Positions 33,904 to 45,998 of a stretch of 64,000 bases of DNA are shown piece after piece. The stretch is from Myotis daubentonii (taxonomy: Eukaryota; Chordata; Mammalia; Chiroptera; Vespertilionidae). Every line of letters begins with the position of its first letter. Positions within the stretch are counted from its first letter, which is position 1. Below the pieces are notes generated by a model. The model searched no databases. It saw only the letters and a program-made list of their open reading frames with translations, and was not told the DNA's origin. The stretch is from the NCBI RefSeq assembly GCF_963259705.1, contig NC_081850.1, forward strand, positions 33,819,799-33,883,798, read 5' to 3'. A program made the translations under genes and the position numbers.

Positions 33904-36724
33904 TCAAATAAGTGATATAGTTTATACTAGATCCCCAAGACTTAATTCTAAGCCAATATTAATTTCAATTTGGCTTTGGGTGTTTTGTATGATGAAAACT
34001 AGGTTCTCAATGTGACAGAAACTAGCACAGAAGCAAAGAAAGTTACGAACCCATTCTTTCCCTTTCACCTCGCTCCCACTCTAACAGTGATTTCACTATG
34101 AGGAAAGTAGCAAGGAATTCTCAAAGAACACCCTCTGCAACATCGTAAAGATTTTCATTTTGAGCTGCCTTTTCTGTCTCCTAAATTAGTCACTGAGTAA
34201 CTGGGCAATGTATCATTTTAATATGACTCTGCATTTATTGACTTCCTCTGGTTCAAAGACTGCACATCCCTTTATAGACATTAACTTTCAAAACCTGGCT
34301 ACTGAATGTGGGTAGGCACAGAAGTAATTTAATCTACATGTTCCAGTAATGAAATCATGACACAAGAGGAACTATGACAGCGAGAAATCGTGGAGCAAAT
34401 GAAGTGAAGACGGGGAGGGCCAAGGCAGTCCTCTCTACCTCCTGTGCCCTTTTAACCACCTGATTTTAAAGCTGTCTAAGGATATCCAATCATTGATGAA
34501 CCTGAGGAGCAGAACAAAATTTTTAGTATGAGAAATAATTTCACTTATGGCAATTAAGCCTGATTCTCCATGGAATATACCCAGTACAAGATTATAGAAA
34601 GACTAGCATGTTGCTTTTTTTTTTCTAGAAATATTTCAGGATATCATGATACTATTCTTCATGATGCTTTGATAATTACAGTATTTTACTGGACTGTCAT
34701 GCAAACATGAGACCTTTAGAAGACTTGTTGGCATCTCATTTTTTACACTAAACTATTCAAATACATACTTTGTGTAGTTCAGTCTTTACAAGTGTCCAAT
34801 TAAACCATTCTGTAGCTATTTACATGAGGCTCTAAGTCTAGAATGAAAGTCCTCCTTTTTTTCCATATATATTGCAATGTAACATTAACAATTGAGCAGT
34901 AGCCATCATAAATGAGCCAACAAATAGAGAGTGGTGTGCAAGTCTAACAGAATCAGGAGACTAGGGTATAAACTGAATCTGAAGCATGCAAGGACTAGTC
35001 CCTAGTGCTCCATAGTTACATCAAAGGTTGAAGGCATCCAGAGGCAGGGCAGAGAGAGATCTCCACAGGTACAGACAGCCAGGAGCTCTTCATGGAAAAT
35101 AAAGAGAATTTCTTAAGGGTCCCAAAAGATTCCTGCTGGGCTTTAAAGGTGAGTGAGATATCCACCAGTTTGGAAAACTGCTGGTTTGGCTGTAAACCAT
35201 AGAGAGATCACTGGAATCTTGTGAGTGCTCAGATGTCAAATCCTGCTAAAAAAGAGTCCTGATCCTTTCCTCAAGATATTGAAGCCAGTGATGAATTGAA
35301 TCTAACTGAGGCTGTAGTAAATCCTAGACCCAGATCAACTATAGGTTAGATGACTCAGTGACCTTTTCCCCAACAGTGACCTTAGAAAGAAAGGGTGAGG
35401 CCTTTTCTGTGGGTAAATGTTGTTAACTCAGTTCCTATTGTTCTTTTACACAAAATATTCAGCACAAAATAAATGATGAAACATATGAAAAGACAAGTGA
35501 CTATGACTCTTGTCTAAAAGAGGAAATAGACAATAGAAGTAGACCCAGAGATGCCCTGTTTTGGAGTTACCAGGCAGGATTTTTAATGATTATGCTAAGT
35601 ATATATCTAGTGGGAAAAAATGGATGGCATGCAGAAACAGATGTGGAATTTCAGCAATAGATGGGAACTTTTATTAAAAAAAAATAGGGGCAGGGGAGTC
35701 TGGAAAGTCAAATGGATCAGTAAGCCAAGAAGATTATTGAATAGGGGTGTGATTTGTGTCTATTCTGCAATTCCCTTGTGCCCCCTGTTGTGTATGTGTG
35801 GCTCATAATTGTTAGTTATGGGAAAACAAAATCAAACAAAAAGTAGAAACAAAGAAAAAAAGCAAAGCCCTAGAGATAATGCCTGGGCTAGAGAAATGAG
35901 TGTTTCAAGAAGCTAGACTCATAGCTTAAAAAAACTGGATTCACTTCCTTTTCCTTTTCTCAGGGAATAGGCTTGAGCTCCAGATACATTTGTGATTTTG
36001 TACAGTCCTCACATTAGGTGATATTCTTTGTCTTTTTTTTCTTAGCTTTACTTGGAGAAGCACCAGAAAAAAAACCAAGTTTCAAAGTTCAGAACAGAGA
36101 TAAACAGCTATAGATATTTTTAGAATATTATATTTTCTTTACAGTTAAATTTTATTTTATTTTCTACATGGAAAGGAGACCAAGTTTCATAGCAAGGGGT
36201 GTGTGCTTTTTTGCATAAGCCCATCATCAAAGCCTCTTCTCTGAACTTTTCTCAGTGAAGACCATTTATTCTTATAGAATTAACAGTTTTGTCATATTCT
36301 AAAAGTGTCAAAGGGTCCTTGTGGTATCATTGAAAAAGCTGAGTAAACTATATATTTTTTTCAAACTGCATTCTTCTGTTACCTAGGAAGTCAGTTTGAC
36401 CTTTTTTTTCTTCTTTTATTTCATTTTCAATTTTCTTTCATGTGAAGAGGAGTGAACTGTTTTACACAAAATGTGACTTTACATTGTGCCTTTCAGTCAA
36501 GGAAAATAATGAATTTGAAACAAACCCCAAATACCTGCTGAACTTAAGCCTCTTCTTGGATTTGAAAAAAGTGCTTCTTTTTATTTATCTGTGATTATCC
36601 ATTGTACAATTGTTCTTTGTCACCTATTTCTGTGCTTTCCTGTTCAGCTCTTTAGGAAAAAAGTATTTTATCTTTATTAGATATTTTTCTTGAGGATGGA
36701 CCCAACTAGTGAAAATTCAATTTG
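33904..36724. other. Unassigned sequence, possibly unique
   Basis: No gene or family recognised. Many T- and A-runs. The longest open frame is about 60 codons. Confidence 0.45.
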
Positions 36725-36732
36725 AAATTAGG

Positions 36733-36905
36733 CAGGGCCAGCCCCAACATTTCCAGAGCCCAGTGAAAAATGAAAATATGGAGCTCCTTGTTTAAAAATT
36801 AAGAATTTTTAGATGGTGATAGAAGAGCATTAAAACAAGTGTGGAGCCCTTGGGTTGAAGCTCTGTTGTGACTGCACAGCTTGCATGTCCAGGAAGTCAG
36901 TCCTG
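36733..36905. mobile_element. Small ancient hAT-type MITE
   Basis: The terminal words cagggccagcc and the complement of its right end, caggactgact, are imperfect inverted repeats. Flanking 8-mers aaattagg (36725-36732) and gaattagg (36906-36913) match at 7 of 8 bases. It is 173 bp and non-coding. I recall similar sequences as an old eutherian MER repeat but cannot name it. Confidence 0.6.
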
Positions 36906-36913
36906 GAATTAGG

Positions 36914-39794
36914 ATGACCTCAGCCCCTGGTTCCTTAGGACACTGTTGATTTTTCACGAATCTGTTCTTTCAGATGTTTTAGAATCATGGTCTTGAATGA
37001 GATGAAATTTAGGAGCCTAGCTGTCATGAGGGATGCATGGCCAGGATGTAAAGCTGTCAGCTATGCACTGCACAGTTCTAGGGAGCACCACTCACATTCG
37101 TAATCACAGAGATTGAGATGATTGTGGCCTTTTTTCCTGGCATGCATTAAAAAAAGTGTCTTGAGGAAGAAGAGTGGCTTTTCCTAACACACAAAGATGC
37201 TATTTGGACAAGAGTAGCTGCTTTGACAACCCTTTTCCCCTAACCTTTCATCTTTACTCTTTCCTTTATAGATCTAATTTCTCCTTGTGACTCTAAGTGC
37301 CCACCTGACCTCCCAGTATGTGTGTCTATGACTGTCTGTCATTCTTTCTTTCTTCTCTCTCTTCTCTTTTTTTTTTTCCATTTGTATTTTTCTGTCTTCT
37401 CTTTCCAGCCTTCACTTTGGTCCCAAAGGCTGGCTCCATAGATATTCCCCTGAGAAACTGTCATTTGAATCTTAGGTTGAATTTCATTCAGTTTGTCCCC
37501 TCTTCCAGGGAGTATTCCATTTTAAACCTTCAGTTTTAAATAGTAAAAGGAAGATTTTAGCAACTTAAAGGAAACCCTGTGAGCAGATGGTACCTATCTC
37601 AGCCATCCTTAAAACTAGTAGCTTAAAAAGGAGCACTGTATTTGAAGCTGCATCCATAGGGAGTTTACACTGTGACAGTGAAATAGGTAGGAGTAAAATC
37701 CCAGAGAACATAGTCTGATTTCCCGGCCTTCAAGGTTAGTCTGCATATACAGGTTCTCTGAGCTGGAGGGGATCTTAGAGATAAATTAGAGGTTTTACTT
37801 TGCAGGGCCCCGTGCTATTAGAATTACTACTGTGAACTGCATCGGTAGCCATTCCAACGCTCTAGTGCCCCACTGGGTCAATTTAGTAGGGCAACCCGCC
37901 CCCGCCACCACACGCACACACACACAAAGAATCAGGGCCAAACATGGGGCTGGATGGTAATGGTGATAGGGGAGGATGTAGCTGACATATGAAACTAAAC
38001 TGGACCTAGTGTCCATTGCACACAATTATCTGATTAACCCTTCACCACCCTCCTCATCTTCTTGACAAAGGGGGAGAGAGGGTTGTGTTTGCCTGCTTGC
38101 CCTTTGCAGGATATAAACTCCTTTCCTTCATTTTAACCTGATTTTACCTGTAAATGAAATGTCAGGAAGAGGAGTCCTATTATGAAAGCTAGACTATTTG
38201 TAGGGCTCCTTTATAACCCTCACCCCCAACAAAGTTGCAAACTGGCTATTGTTTAAAAAACCTCTCAGTGCTTTGAAAAGGAGTGGGCTTACTTTGATCC
38301 ACGGACAATGAAAGCTTGTCTTGCCTCAAGCCTCATCATCGAGATCTGTCAATAAAAATGATAGCACCACCATTCCTTGTTTCTTTAGCAGGCCTCCAAA
38401 CATGCCACATAGCAACTCATTTGCTTAGAATTCTGAGTTGAATCTTTGTGGGAAGATCCTTCACGCTTTTTAAATAAGGTATAACATCACAAATTCTCCA
38501 TCTTGTAATTACACGTTTTAAACTTACTTGTATTTCAAGATTATATGCCCCTGAGAGGCAGCTACTCTGTCTTAATCATTTTGGAAACCCCATTGCCTGG
38601 CCCTGATTTTGGCATTTGAAGGAGCTCCATATGGGAGCTTGTTGGTGATGCTGAGAAACATAGGATCAGGAGCGGGGAGGCAGAGGCACCACTGATATAG
38701 CTCTACCTGGAATTTAGAGTAATCTGAGGCCAAATTCTGCTTAGTCAAACTTGACATCTGTAGCTGCTTTTCTCAGAATAGCCCAGGAGCGAGAAAACAG
38801 AGGCTCTTGCCAATTCTATTGATGTCAAGGACGCAACTCCATATGCTGAGAAGCAGAAAGCCTCATTTGCACTGTTCATTCTTGGCCAGGACGTGGAAGT
38901 AAAGGGTGGGAGAGAGATGAAGCATATTTATCATCGCTGTTTTTTCTCCTTTCCCCACCAGACCAGTAAGAGAAGAAAATAGAATTTATAAAATCGAGGT
39001 AGCATCACAGTGATTTTTAAAAGCCCTAGATATCAATGCTAGGCTGATCTTTAATAAATCCCAGTAAGGTCAGTTAGTAGCTCCTGTGAGAAAAGTCTTG
39101 TGAGTCCATTATTTGGACTAATATCTTAATTTTTAAAAATGGAATTTTCTAACTACAAGTGTATCAAGGAGCAAGATGTTGAAAACTGCTGGCTTTTCAG
39201 ATGATTTGTTGAAGAAAACACACACACATTTTTTTAAAACCCACTCTCATTTCAAAATGTCCTAGGTTAGCTAGACATAAGTAACCTTTTTAAGCCGAGA
39301 AATTATACTAGTGTGTAAAAGGAGTGACTTAAAAGCCAAGGCCAGGAACAATGATTATTAAGTCTTTTCTACCGGAATTGCCGTGGAGGCAACTTTGTCA
39401 CTGATGTGACCTGTGACCTGATTCCACTCAAGCCCCTGATCAGGCCTGCATTTGCCTCCTCCGTCCACAGTCAGCCATTTCTGTACCTGCAAACCCATGG
39501 GGCCTGCCTGTTGAATTCACTCTAGAGCACATCCTCATGCGACTGTAGCCAAGGTGTTTATTGCCAACCCTTAAATTCAGGTGGTTCCTCTGAGCCCGGG
39601 AAGATATATTTATTTCTGTGCCTTTGAAAGCTTGTTAATGTGCAGCTCCTGGGAGCTGTGGGAACATCTGTTGAGTGCACTGCAGGCCCTGGTCTGTTCT
39701 GAAATCAGCAGTGACCACGAAAGGAGAGGGCTTTGCCCTTGTGAGGTGATGTTCTGCTGGCCAGTATAGATGGAATTCCTGACCCCAGAGAGCT
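36914..39794. other. Unassigned sequence, possibly unique
   Basis: No repeat recognised apart from a pyrimidine-rich patch at 37335-37400. It has low repeat content and mixed composition. It could hold conserved non-coding elements, but this cannot be judged from one genome. Confidence 0.45.
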
Positions 39795-39870
39795 CTTTGA
39801 GTGAGCAATTTACCCTCTCTGAGCTACAGTGTCTTCATTTCCTAAAAGAAAGTCAGACCTTTGGAAGGCT
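39795..39870 (+). repeat. MIR fragment
   Basis: A MIR core-like phrase: gcaatttaccctctctgagc followed by tgtcttcatttcctaaaag. Confidence 0.45.
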
Positions 39871-40404
39871 TTGAGCTCAACCCAAATATTTTCTCTTTGT
39901 TCATCTTTCTCTCTAATTTAAATAGCAAGAATCTGATCATTGTGAAAAAGACCCAAGTGTGGGTAAGAACCGCACACTTTGAAGGATCCTGTAGAGTAAC
40001 TTGACTTTTTGCTTTGACCTTTAAGTACTTGGAGACTTCTAGTTGATAGTCCGATCAGCACAAAACAAAATCAAAGCCTGAAGCAAACTTACCTGAAGGA
40101 CCTTTTGGAAACTCCTTTGTCTTTACCTTAGGAACAAACATTTGCAATATTGCCAGTCTGTCTGTGTCATAAAGAAAGGCAGAGCCTTAAATGCACAATT
40201 GAAATCTAAGCAGTTTGTAGTTGGTCTATGATGTCATTAATCAGGTGGCCTTTGGGGCCATACTCCTTTATTTTGAGGGGGCTTTAGAATAATTGTTTTT
40301 TCTTTATAAAGAAAGAAAATGAATAGGTACTGAGTCTGGCTCTTCCTTTGTCTTGTAAGAATTCTTTTTAGCCTTGTGCACTATTCAGATAATTGTGCAA
40401 TACT
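39871..40404. other. Unassigned sequence
   Basis: Nothing recognised. Confidence 0.45.
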
Positions 40405-40575
40405 CAGAAACACCTACTGTGGGCCTGAGGCACTGGGGATATAGTGCTCAACAAGACAGGAAGAATCCTGCTCTCATGAAGCTTATATTCTAGAAAGGAA
40501 AAGTAGGCAATTAAATGAATACATAAATAATTTCATAGAATCTGAAAGTGCTGTTAAGAGAGTAAAACAGATGGG
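40405..40575 (-). repeat. L2 3'-end fragment
   Basis: Antisense L2 order is clear: cctactgtgggcctgaggca, ctggggatatagtgctcaac, atgaagcttatattctagaa, then aggcaattaaatgaataca. Confidence 0.75.
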
Positions 40576-40732
40576 TACCTAAAAGTGCCTGGGCACGGAG
40601 AGAGGAGCTGTTTCAGTTTGGGTTACCTAAAGGTCTTGTCTGAGGAGGTGTCCAGGGGGCTGAACCTGGACAATATGGAGATACCAGCCATAATTGCTTG
40701 TTCCTTCATTGGCCACTCACATTATTTAATAA

Positions 40733-41274
40733 CTCGAGGTCTGGTGCATGAAATTCATGCACGGGGGGCGTGTGCCACTCAACCCAGCTTATACCCTCTC
40801 CAATCTGGGACCCCTCGAGGGATGTCTGACTGCCCGTCTAGGCTCGAACCTGATGGGATCAAGGCCTAAATGGGCAGTTGGACATTCCTTCCACAATCTG
40901 GGACTGCTGGCTCCCAACTGCTCACCTGCCTGCCTGCCTGATTGCCCCCTAACCACTCCCCTGCCAGCCTGATAGATGCCTAACTGCTCCCCTGCTTGCC
41001 AGATTGCCCCTAACTGCCCTCTCCTGTTGACCTGGTCACCCCTAACTGCCCTCTCCTGCAGGCCTGATACCCCCCAACTGCCCTTCCCTGCAGGGCTGGT
41101 CCGCCCAAGCTGCCCTCCCCTGCAGGCCTGGGTCCTTCCCTACAGGCCTGATTGCCTACAGCTGCCCTCCTCCGCTGGCCATCTTGTGGTGGCCATCTTA
41201 TGTCCACATGGGGGCGGCCATCTTGTGTGTTGGAGTGATGGTCAATTTGCATATTACCTCTTTATTAGATAGGA
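40733..41274 (-). mobile_element. HeliBat-type Helitron, non-autonomous
   Basis: A perfect 19-base hairpin sequence, gtgcatgaaattcatgcac, lies at 40744-40762, next to the minus-strand 3' end (CTCG here, one change from CTAG). The 5' end is the complement of ttattagataGGA (to 41274) before T. It contains about 250 bp of imperfect tandem units around ctaactgccctctcctgcag and gcctgat (40919-41175). Frames inside are artefacts of this repeat. Confidence 0.93.
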
Positions 41275-42625
41275 TAGTTATAAAATTAAACATAAATGTA
41301 AAATGGGATAACCCTTGATAAACAGTTTGGTGGTTCCTGAATAAATTAAACATAGAATTACCATATGACCCAACAATTCCACTCCTGCTGGGGTCCAGCC
41401 CCAGCAGGTCCAGGGGTTCCCAAAAGTGCAGATGGAGTCGGTGAAGAAGGAATGACATGGAGGCAGCGTTCAGGTGATCATCATAGCCAGGTTCTGTAGC
41501 TAGGTTCTCCAGCCAGGTTCTGTTGCCAGCATCTCCAGCCAAGTTCTGTGTAGCCAGGTTCTGTCTGGGTTCTCTTGCCATGTTCTCTCGCTAGGTTCTC
41601 CAGCCAGGTTCTCCAGGTTCTCCAGCCAGGTTCGGTCACCAGGTTCTGTGTCTAGGTTCTCTTGCCATGTTCTCTCACTAGGTTCTGTCTCTAGGTTCTG
41701 TTTTTTATTGTCTTGTTACATCTGTATTTATACCAGTTGATTTTAATCCTATCAATTTCTATTCCAAAGGTTAAGGCATTTCTTATCTCCATTCCAGGGA
41801 CTAAAGATTATGTAGCTTAAGTGTGATTGTTTGTAGTTAAAGTGATTAACTACCCACCTGGCACTTAGTTAAGGGGTTTTATCCCCTCCCTAACTTCAGG
41901 GAAAAATCCCTACCTGGGGAAACAACCTTTCTCGGAGAGGTGACCTTGGTTAAAACACATAGCGCTAAGGGGAGCAAACATATTAAGAACAGTATGCCAT
42001 ATACGCCAGGTCCCTTGAAACATATGCTGTGCAGATGTTTCTTTCCTGCAGCGACTGTGTCAAGCAGCAAGGATGGACCAGCTTCCGGTACACTCCTAGG
42101 TATATAGTAAAAATTATTGAACACAGATGTTTAAACAAAAACTTATACATGAATGTTCAAAGTAGCACCATTCACAATAGCCAAAAGGTAGAAAAACTCC
42201 AGTTGTCTATCAGTGGATGAATGGATAAACAAAATGCATCATATCCATACAATGGAATATTACTCAGCCAATAAAAAAGAATGAAACACTGATAGCTGCT
42301 ATAACATGGATGAATCTTGAAAACATTATGCTAAGTGAAAGAAGCCAGACACAAAGGCCACATATTACATGACTCAACTTATATGACATGGCCAGAATAG
42401 GTAAACCTACAGAGACAGAGAGTACAATAGTGGATGACTAGGGGCTTGGGGAAGTAGGGAATGGGGAATGACTGCTAATGGCAATGGGGTTTCCTTTCAG
42501 GGTAATGAAAATATTCTGGAACTAGATAGTGGTAATGAGTGTACAACACTGTGAATTTGCTTAATATTAAGGAATTCTACACTTTAAAATGGTTAAAATG
42601 GTAGGTATATTTTACCACAATTTAA
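41275..42625 (+). mobile_element. Old L1 (L1MB/MA-like) 3' end, split by an LTR
   Basis: Sense L1 ORF2-end and 3' UTR words occur in order: aaacatagaattaccatatg, cccaacaattccactcc, [LTR], ctaggtatatagtaaaaat, aatggaatattactcagcc, ggatgaatcttgaaaacatt and a terminal attttaccacaatttaaaa. The join across the LTR restores the very common word actcctaggtatata. The Helitron at 40733-41274 abuts its left edge. Confidence 0.9.
41386..42090 (-). mobile_element. Solo LTR of an endogenous retrovirus, copy 2 (inverse)
   Basis: It has a perfect 6-bp duplication, cactcc, at 41380-41385 and 42091-42096, inside the L1. On the minus strand it shares U3, the TATA-like tataaata (near 41732) and the repeat-rich region with copy 1 at 20861-21784. 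It retains a segment of about 40 bp near its start that copy 1 lacks, and has fewer repeat units. The first dinucleotide reads TA instead of TG. No viral genes are present. Confidence 0.92.
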
Positions 42626-43159
42626 AAAATTAAACCCAAGTGTAATACTTGACACCAGTCCATACCAAGAGACATTTATATACCCTTGGAAAATATCCTG
42701 AACAATAATCATAGACTTTCTGGCTTAGCCCTTTATTTCAGGGAGGAAAAGTTGTAATTGGTATTTATTTAGGTCCACACCCTCTGAAAGGAGGCTTTCA
42801 GGGACTTATCAAAAGAGAATTGAACACCAATATAGGCGTGAAAATATACAGGTGTGCACATCTCTCTGATGTTTAAAGCCCTAAACTACTTAGAAGTGAA
42901 CAGGATGTGTTTTATACATGGGGCCTCCACTGATGCACTCTAATCTCAAATTGTTTTTATTATGTAAGGAACACTCTCACCTAAGAGCTTGCTGACTATC
43001 TCTGGGGTCTTAGTAAAATGAAAAAGCTCTGGGAATGAGAAGTAGGAGGGGGTGATAGTTCTTATCAACATCGACAGCCTTGGAATTAAAACAGGTGGGA
43101 AAGGTTTAGATAGATTTTCCAAGACTAAGCTGAAGATGTGCCTGTAGACAGAGGGAAGG
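42626..43159. other. Unassigned sequence
   Basis: Nothing recognised. Confidence 0.4.
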
Positions 43160-43300
43160 GCAAGAACACTGACCTGGCATTCAGAAGACCTGGTTTTAGT
43201 CTTGGCTCTGCCTGCCACTAAGCTGCCTTGTGCCATCATTTTAATTCACGTATATATGTATTACCTATAAAAATTAGTAACTTCCCCAAGCCTAGCATCT
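43160..43300 (+). repeat. MIR fragment
   Basis: A MIR-like head: tggcattcagaagacctggt, then gtcttggctctgcctgccac. Confidence 0.5.
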
Positions 43301-44481
43301 GAAAGAAATACAAACAGGGGAAAAGAAGCAGCTTTGATTAAGCTTTAACATTTTAGCCATAGCAGTAATCCCTTATACTGGTATCTTTGAGTTTGATATG
43401 TCATCCATCTGACATTTCTTAGAGTGGGAAAAATTGGTGAAAATTGGCAAACCAAAAACAAATATTGATAACATCTAAAGAGTTTTCAAACCTCTGGCAT
43501 ACATGATTGCTATGTTCTTATTTTTAAAAATTATGTCTCAAGTAGTATTCATTTAGTGTCTCGAGTTGTTACAGCTCTATTCTCCTTTGAGTGGCAGGAA
43601 TAAAATGTTAGCTAGGCCTCTTTCCCCCCTACCAATTCCTTTGATCTACACAGTTATTAGGAGGTGCAGGTATATTTAGATATATTTTTGAAGAGGTGGA
43701 TTTTGATATATTTAGGCTTAGGTATAAAGGCCTAAAGCTCTCTACTAGTCTGGTTTAGAAAATGTTGGACTCTCACAATTACCAACAATCCAGAATGATC
43801 TGTACTGGTTCTGTCTACTAAACCACTTGTCAGTGGTAGCTTCCCATCCCACCCCCACCCCATACATACACCTTTTCTTTTTTTCCATCTGCTTTTCCTA
43901 TCACACTCAATATTAGAAATAAGCAGTGCTATCTCTTGTTTAAGCAATGCTTGAATTCCCTCATAAACACACAAAGAAGTGAAGTCTGCTCTGTATATTT
44001 GAGGCCAGTTGTCTGCTTTCATTTTGACCCAGTTTCTTTTGGGTCTGGGAGTAGAGGGAAAATTTAGGCATCACAGGAGATTATCCATTGATGCTTTCAG
44101 GCAGTTCTCTGCGACATTTGCCTGAATAGTAATTACTTGCCTAGGATCCTATATTCACCAGGCAGTTATTTGTTCTCAAACAGGAGGAAAAATAAATCTT
44201 TGTAGTTGATTGTGAAACCTTCAGCCTTCCCCAACTACAAGGACCCCAGCAGCAGGTTTAGAGTCTCACCTGCAAGTGTTAAGGCTTACTTTCTTTATCC
44301 CCTCTTACCTGGAGGCCTATCTCTAATAAGAAGTGGGGAGATAGAGCCTAGCCAGGCTAATTAAAGTGATGCCAGTGACTTTCTATGGACCCTAGAAGAT
44401 TGAAAAAAAACTGACCGCTATAAGATTTGAATTATACAAGGACTGAAAACAATAAATACTTCTGACTCCTATATAGAGACT
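43301..44481. other. Unassigned sequence with one half of a local direct repeat
   Basis: 43888-43937 recurs at 46069-46118 with about two differences in 50 bp. The remainder is unrecognised. Confidence 0.5.
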
Positions 44482-45156
44482 CTAGTGGCCCAGTGCACGG
44501 ATTCATGCACATTGAAAGGAAATTAATTAGAAGAAATATTTTAATATCGCTATTCACCCTTTCTCTGTAATAGAAGTGTCAGAGATGAAAGAAAATTAGT
44601 AAAATGTATATGAAAACAATATACAAATTGATTAATAAATAAACAATAACAACATGATATAACAACAGACATGATATAAAAACAAAAACATGATATAAAA
44701 ACAACGATAAAAACAATGACTGATAAATTCATTAAACTTATTCTAATATCTCCCTGTATACCACATTAAGAATAAAAACATCTAATTTCCCTTGTGATGA
44801 AGTATTTACAACTTTAACATCACACACTCTTTCAAACTCGAGAGAAAGCAACATATAACTGACTATGACCGAAAATGGGTTCAGGTAGGAATATCCTACT
44901 CTGTCTAGAGTTTGTCCTTGCGATTTATTAATCGTCACCACAAATGCTGGCATCACGGGAAACTGTCTTCGAATTAATTTAAATGGGAGGCCAGCGTCAA
45001 AACACATGTGTGCGATTGGCACCAGCGGGAGCTTTATATGTATCACGCATGCGCGAGTCAGCACTTATTTTTAAATTGCCAGTGTGCATCATATGTACCA
45101 GCTGGTTGGTTGGTCGGTTGGATGGCTGGACCAACTTAGCCTTTTATATATATAGA
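44482..45156 (-). mobile_element. HeliBat Helitron carrying helicase 3' coding remnant
   Basis: The minus-strand 3' end is CTAG at 44482-44485 with a near-perfect hairpin (gtgcacggattcatgcac). The 5' end is TC (complement of GA at 45155-45156), with T beyond. It is 675 bp. Unlike the other copies, its interior is AT-rich and contains the C-terminal part of the Helitron Rep/helicase gene. It was therefore made by internal deletion of an autonomous HeliBat. It abuts a second 5' Helitron segment (45157-45480). Confidence 0.9.
44738..45064 (-). pseudogene. Helitron Rep/helicase C-terminal fragment (PIF1-like)
   Basis: In an autonomous Helitron this protein nicks and unwinds DNA for rolling-circle-type transposition. 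The 108-codon open frame holds helicase motif V-like AFVVTINKSQGQT at about residues 40-52, typical of PIF1-type helicases. Motif VI is not in this frame. At 44838-44876 the neighbouring frame reads GHSQLYVAFSRV, a good match to the GQLYVALSR signature. The frame therefore slipped shortly after DRVG and slipped back near the KVV residues, giving two small compensating indels. HUH nuclease and motifs I-IV are absent. The frame has no true start and the fragment is not functional. Recognition is by motif, not alignment. Confidence 0.85.
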
Positions 45157-45480
45157 TAGATAGGGGTCTCGGAGTGCGAGAGGACACTCTGCAAAGTTGC
45201 TGTCGTACAGGGTGTGGAACACAAACTCAAGTGTGCAGTAAACTGATTGGGCCGACAGTGCCCCAGCAACAACATAACCCATGGCTAAAGGTGAAATTGC
45301 ACAGCCCCGCAAGGAATTGGGCTCCCTTCTCTCTGGTTCCGGGTTGCATCACCCGAGAACCACCACTGCCAAGTCACTGCAGCTTGGCAGCTTCTGAGTT
45401 GAGTGCCTGCCCCCTGGTGGTCAGTGCGTGTCATATGTACAGGCCGGTTGGACAGTCACTTAGCCTTTTATATATATAGA
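45157..45480 (-). mobile_element. 5' half of a second Helitron joined tail-on
   Basis: It matches 19048-19384 of the Helitron at 18828: gagaggacactctgcaaagt, then gtgccccagcaacaacataa, then the Helitron 5' end cttttatatatataGA (to 45480) before T. It has no 3' hairpin or CTAG of its own. It ends directly at the TC end of the Helitron at 44482-45156. Confidence 0.85.
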
Positions 45481-45780
45481 TATACTTCATGCTCTTAAGA
45501 CATTCCTCAGAGGCTTCTTATGCAGAGAATTTATTCCTATGTGTGCATACATGTGTAAGTAGGGAGGTTTGTGTGAAAGAGAATGAGGGAGAGAATCAGA
45601 ATATCCAGGACTCGGCACACGCCACTCCTGCTAGCATCCCTGGGGTGTGGGCATTGGTGATAGTCACAGTCTTTAATAGCTGGCCTGACTTGGGAACTGA
45701 CCAATCAGAATGGATGCCAACCACATTGTTCAAGCGGAGTCTTGCACAGCCCGTTTTGTGTCCAGCTTTCATTTATTTTT
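45481..45780. other. Unassigned sequence
   Basis: It includes cttgggaactgaccaatcag, which looks like an LTR U3-type phrase, but no LTR limits can be drawn. Confidence 0.35.
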
Positions 45781-45782
45781 TA

Positions 45783-45998
45783 AATATGTTTTTATTGATT
45801 TTAGAGAGAGGAAGGGAGAGGGATAGAGAGAAACATCGATGAGAGAGGAAACATCATTGATCAACTGCCTCCTGTATGCCCCCCCCCCCCCCACTGGGGA
45901 TTGAGCCCGCAACCCGGACATGTGCTCTGACCAGGAATCGAACCATCACCTCCTGGTTCCTGGGTCAATGCTCAACCACAGAGCCACACTGGTCAGAC
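45783..45998 (-). mobile_element. Ves-type SINE
   Basis: Antisense order: tttttattgattttagagag, aacatcgatgagagaggaa, caactgcctcctgtatgcc, a C14 run (45879-45892), the B-box complement (ggaatcgaacc) and the A-box complement (cacagagccacactgg). Confidence 0.93.
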
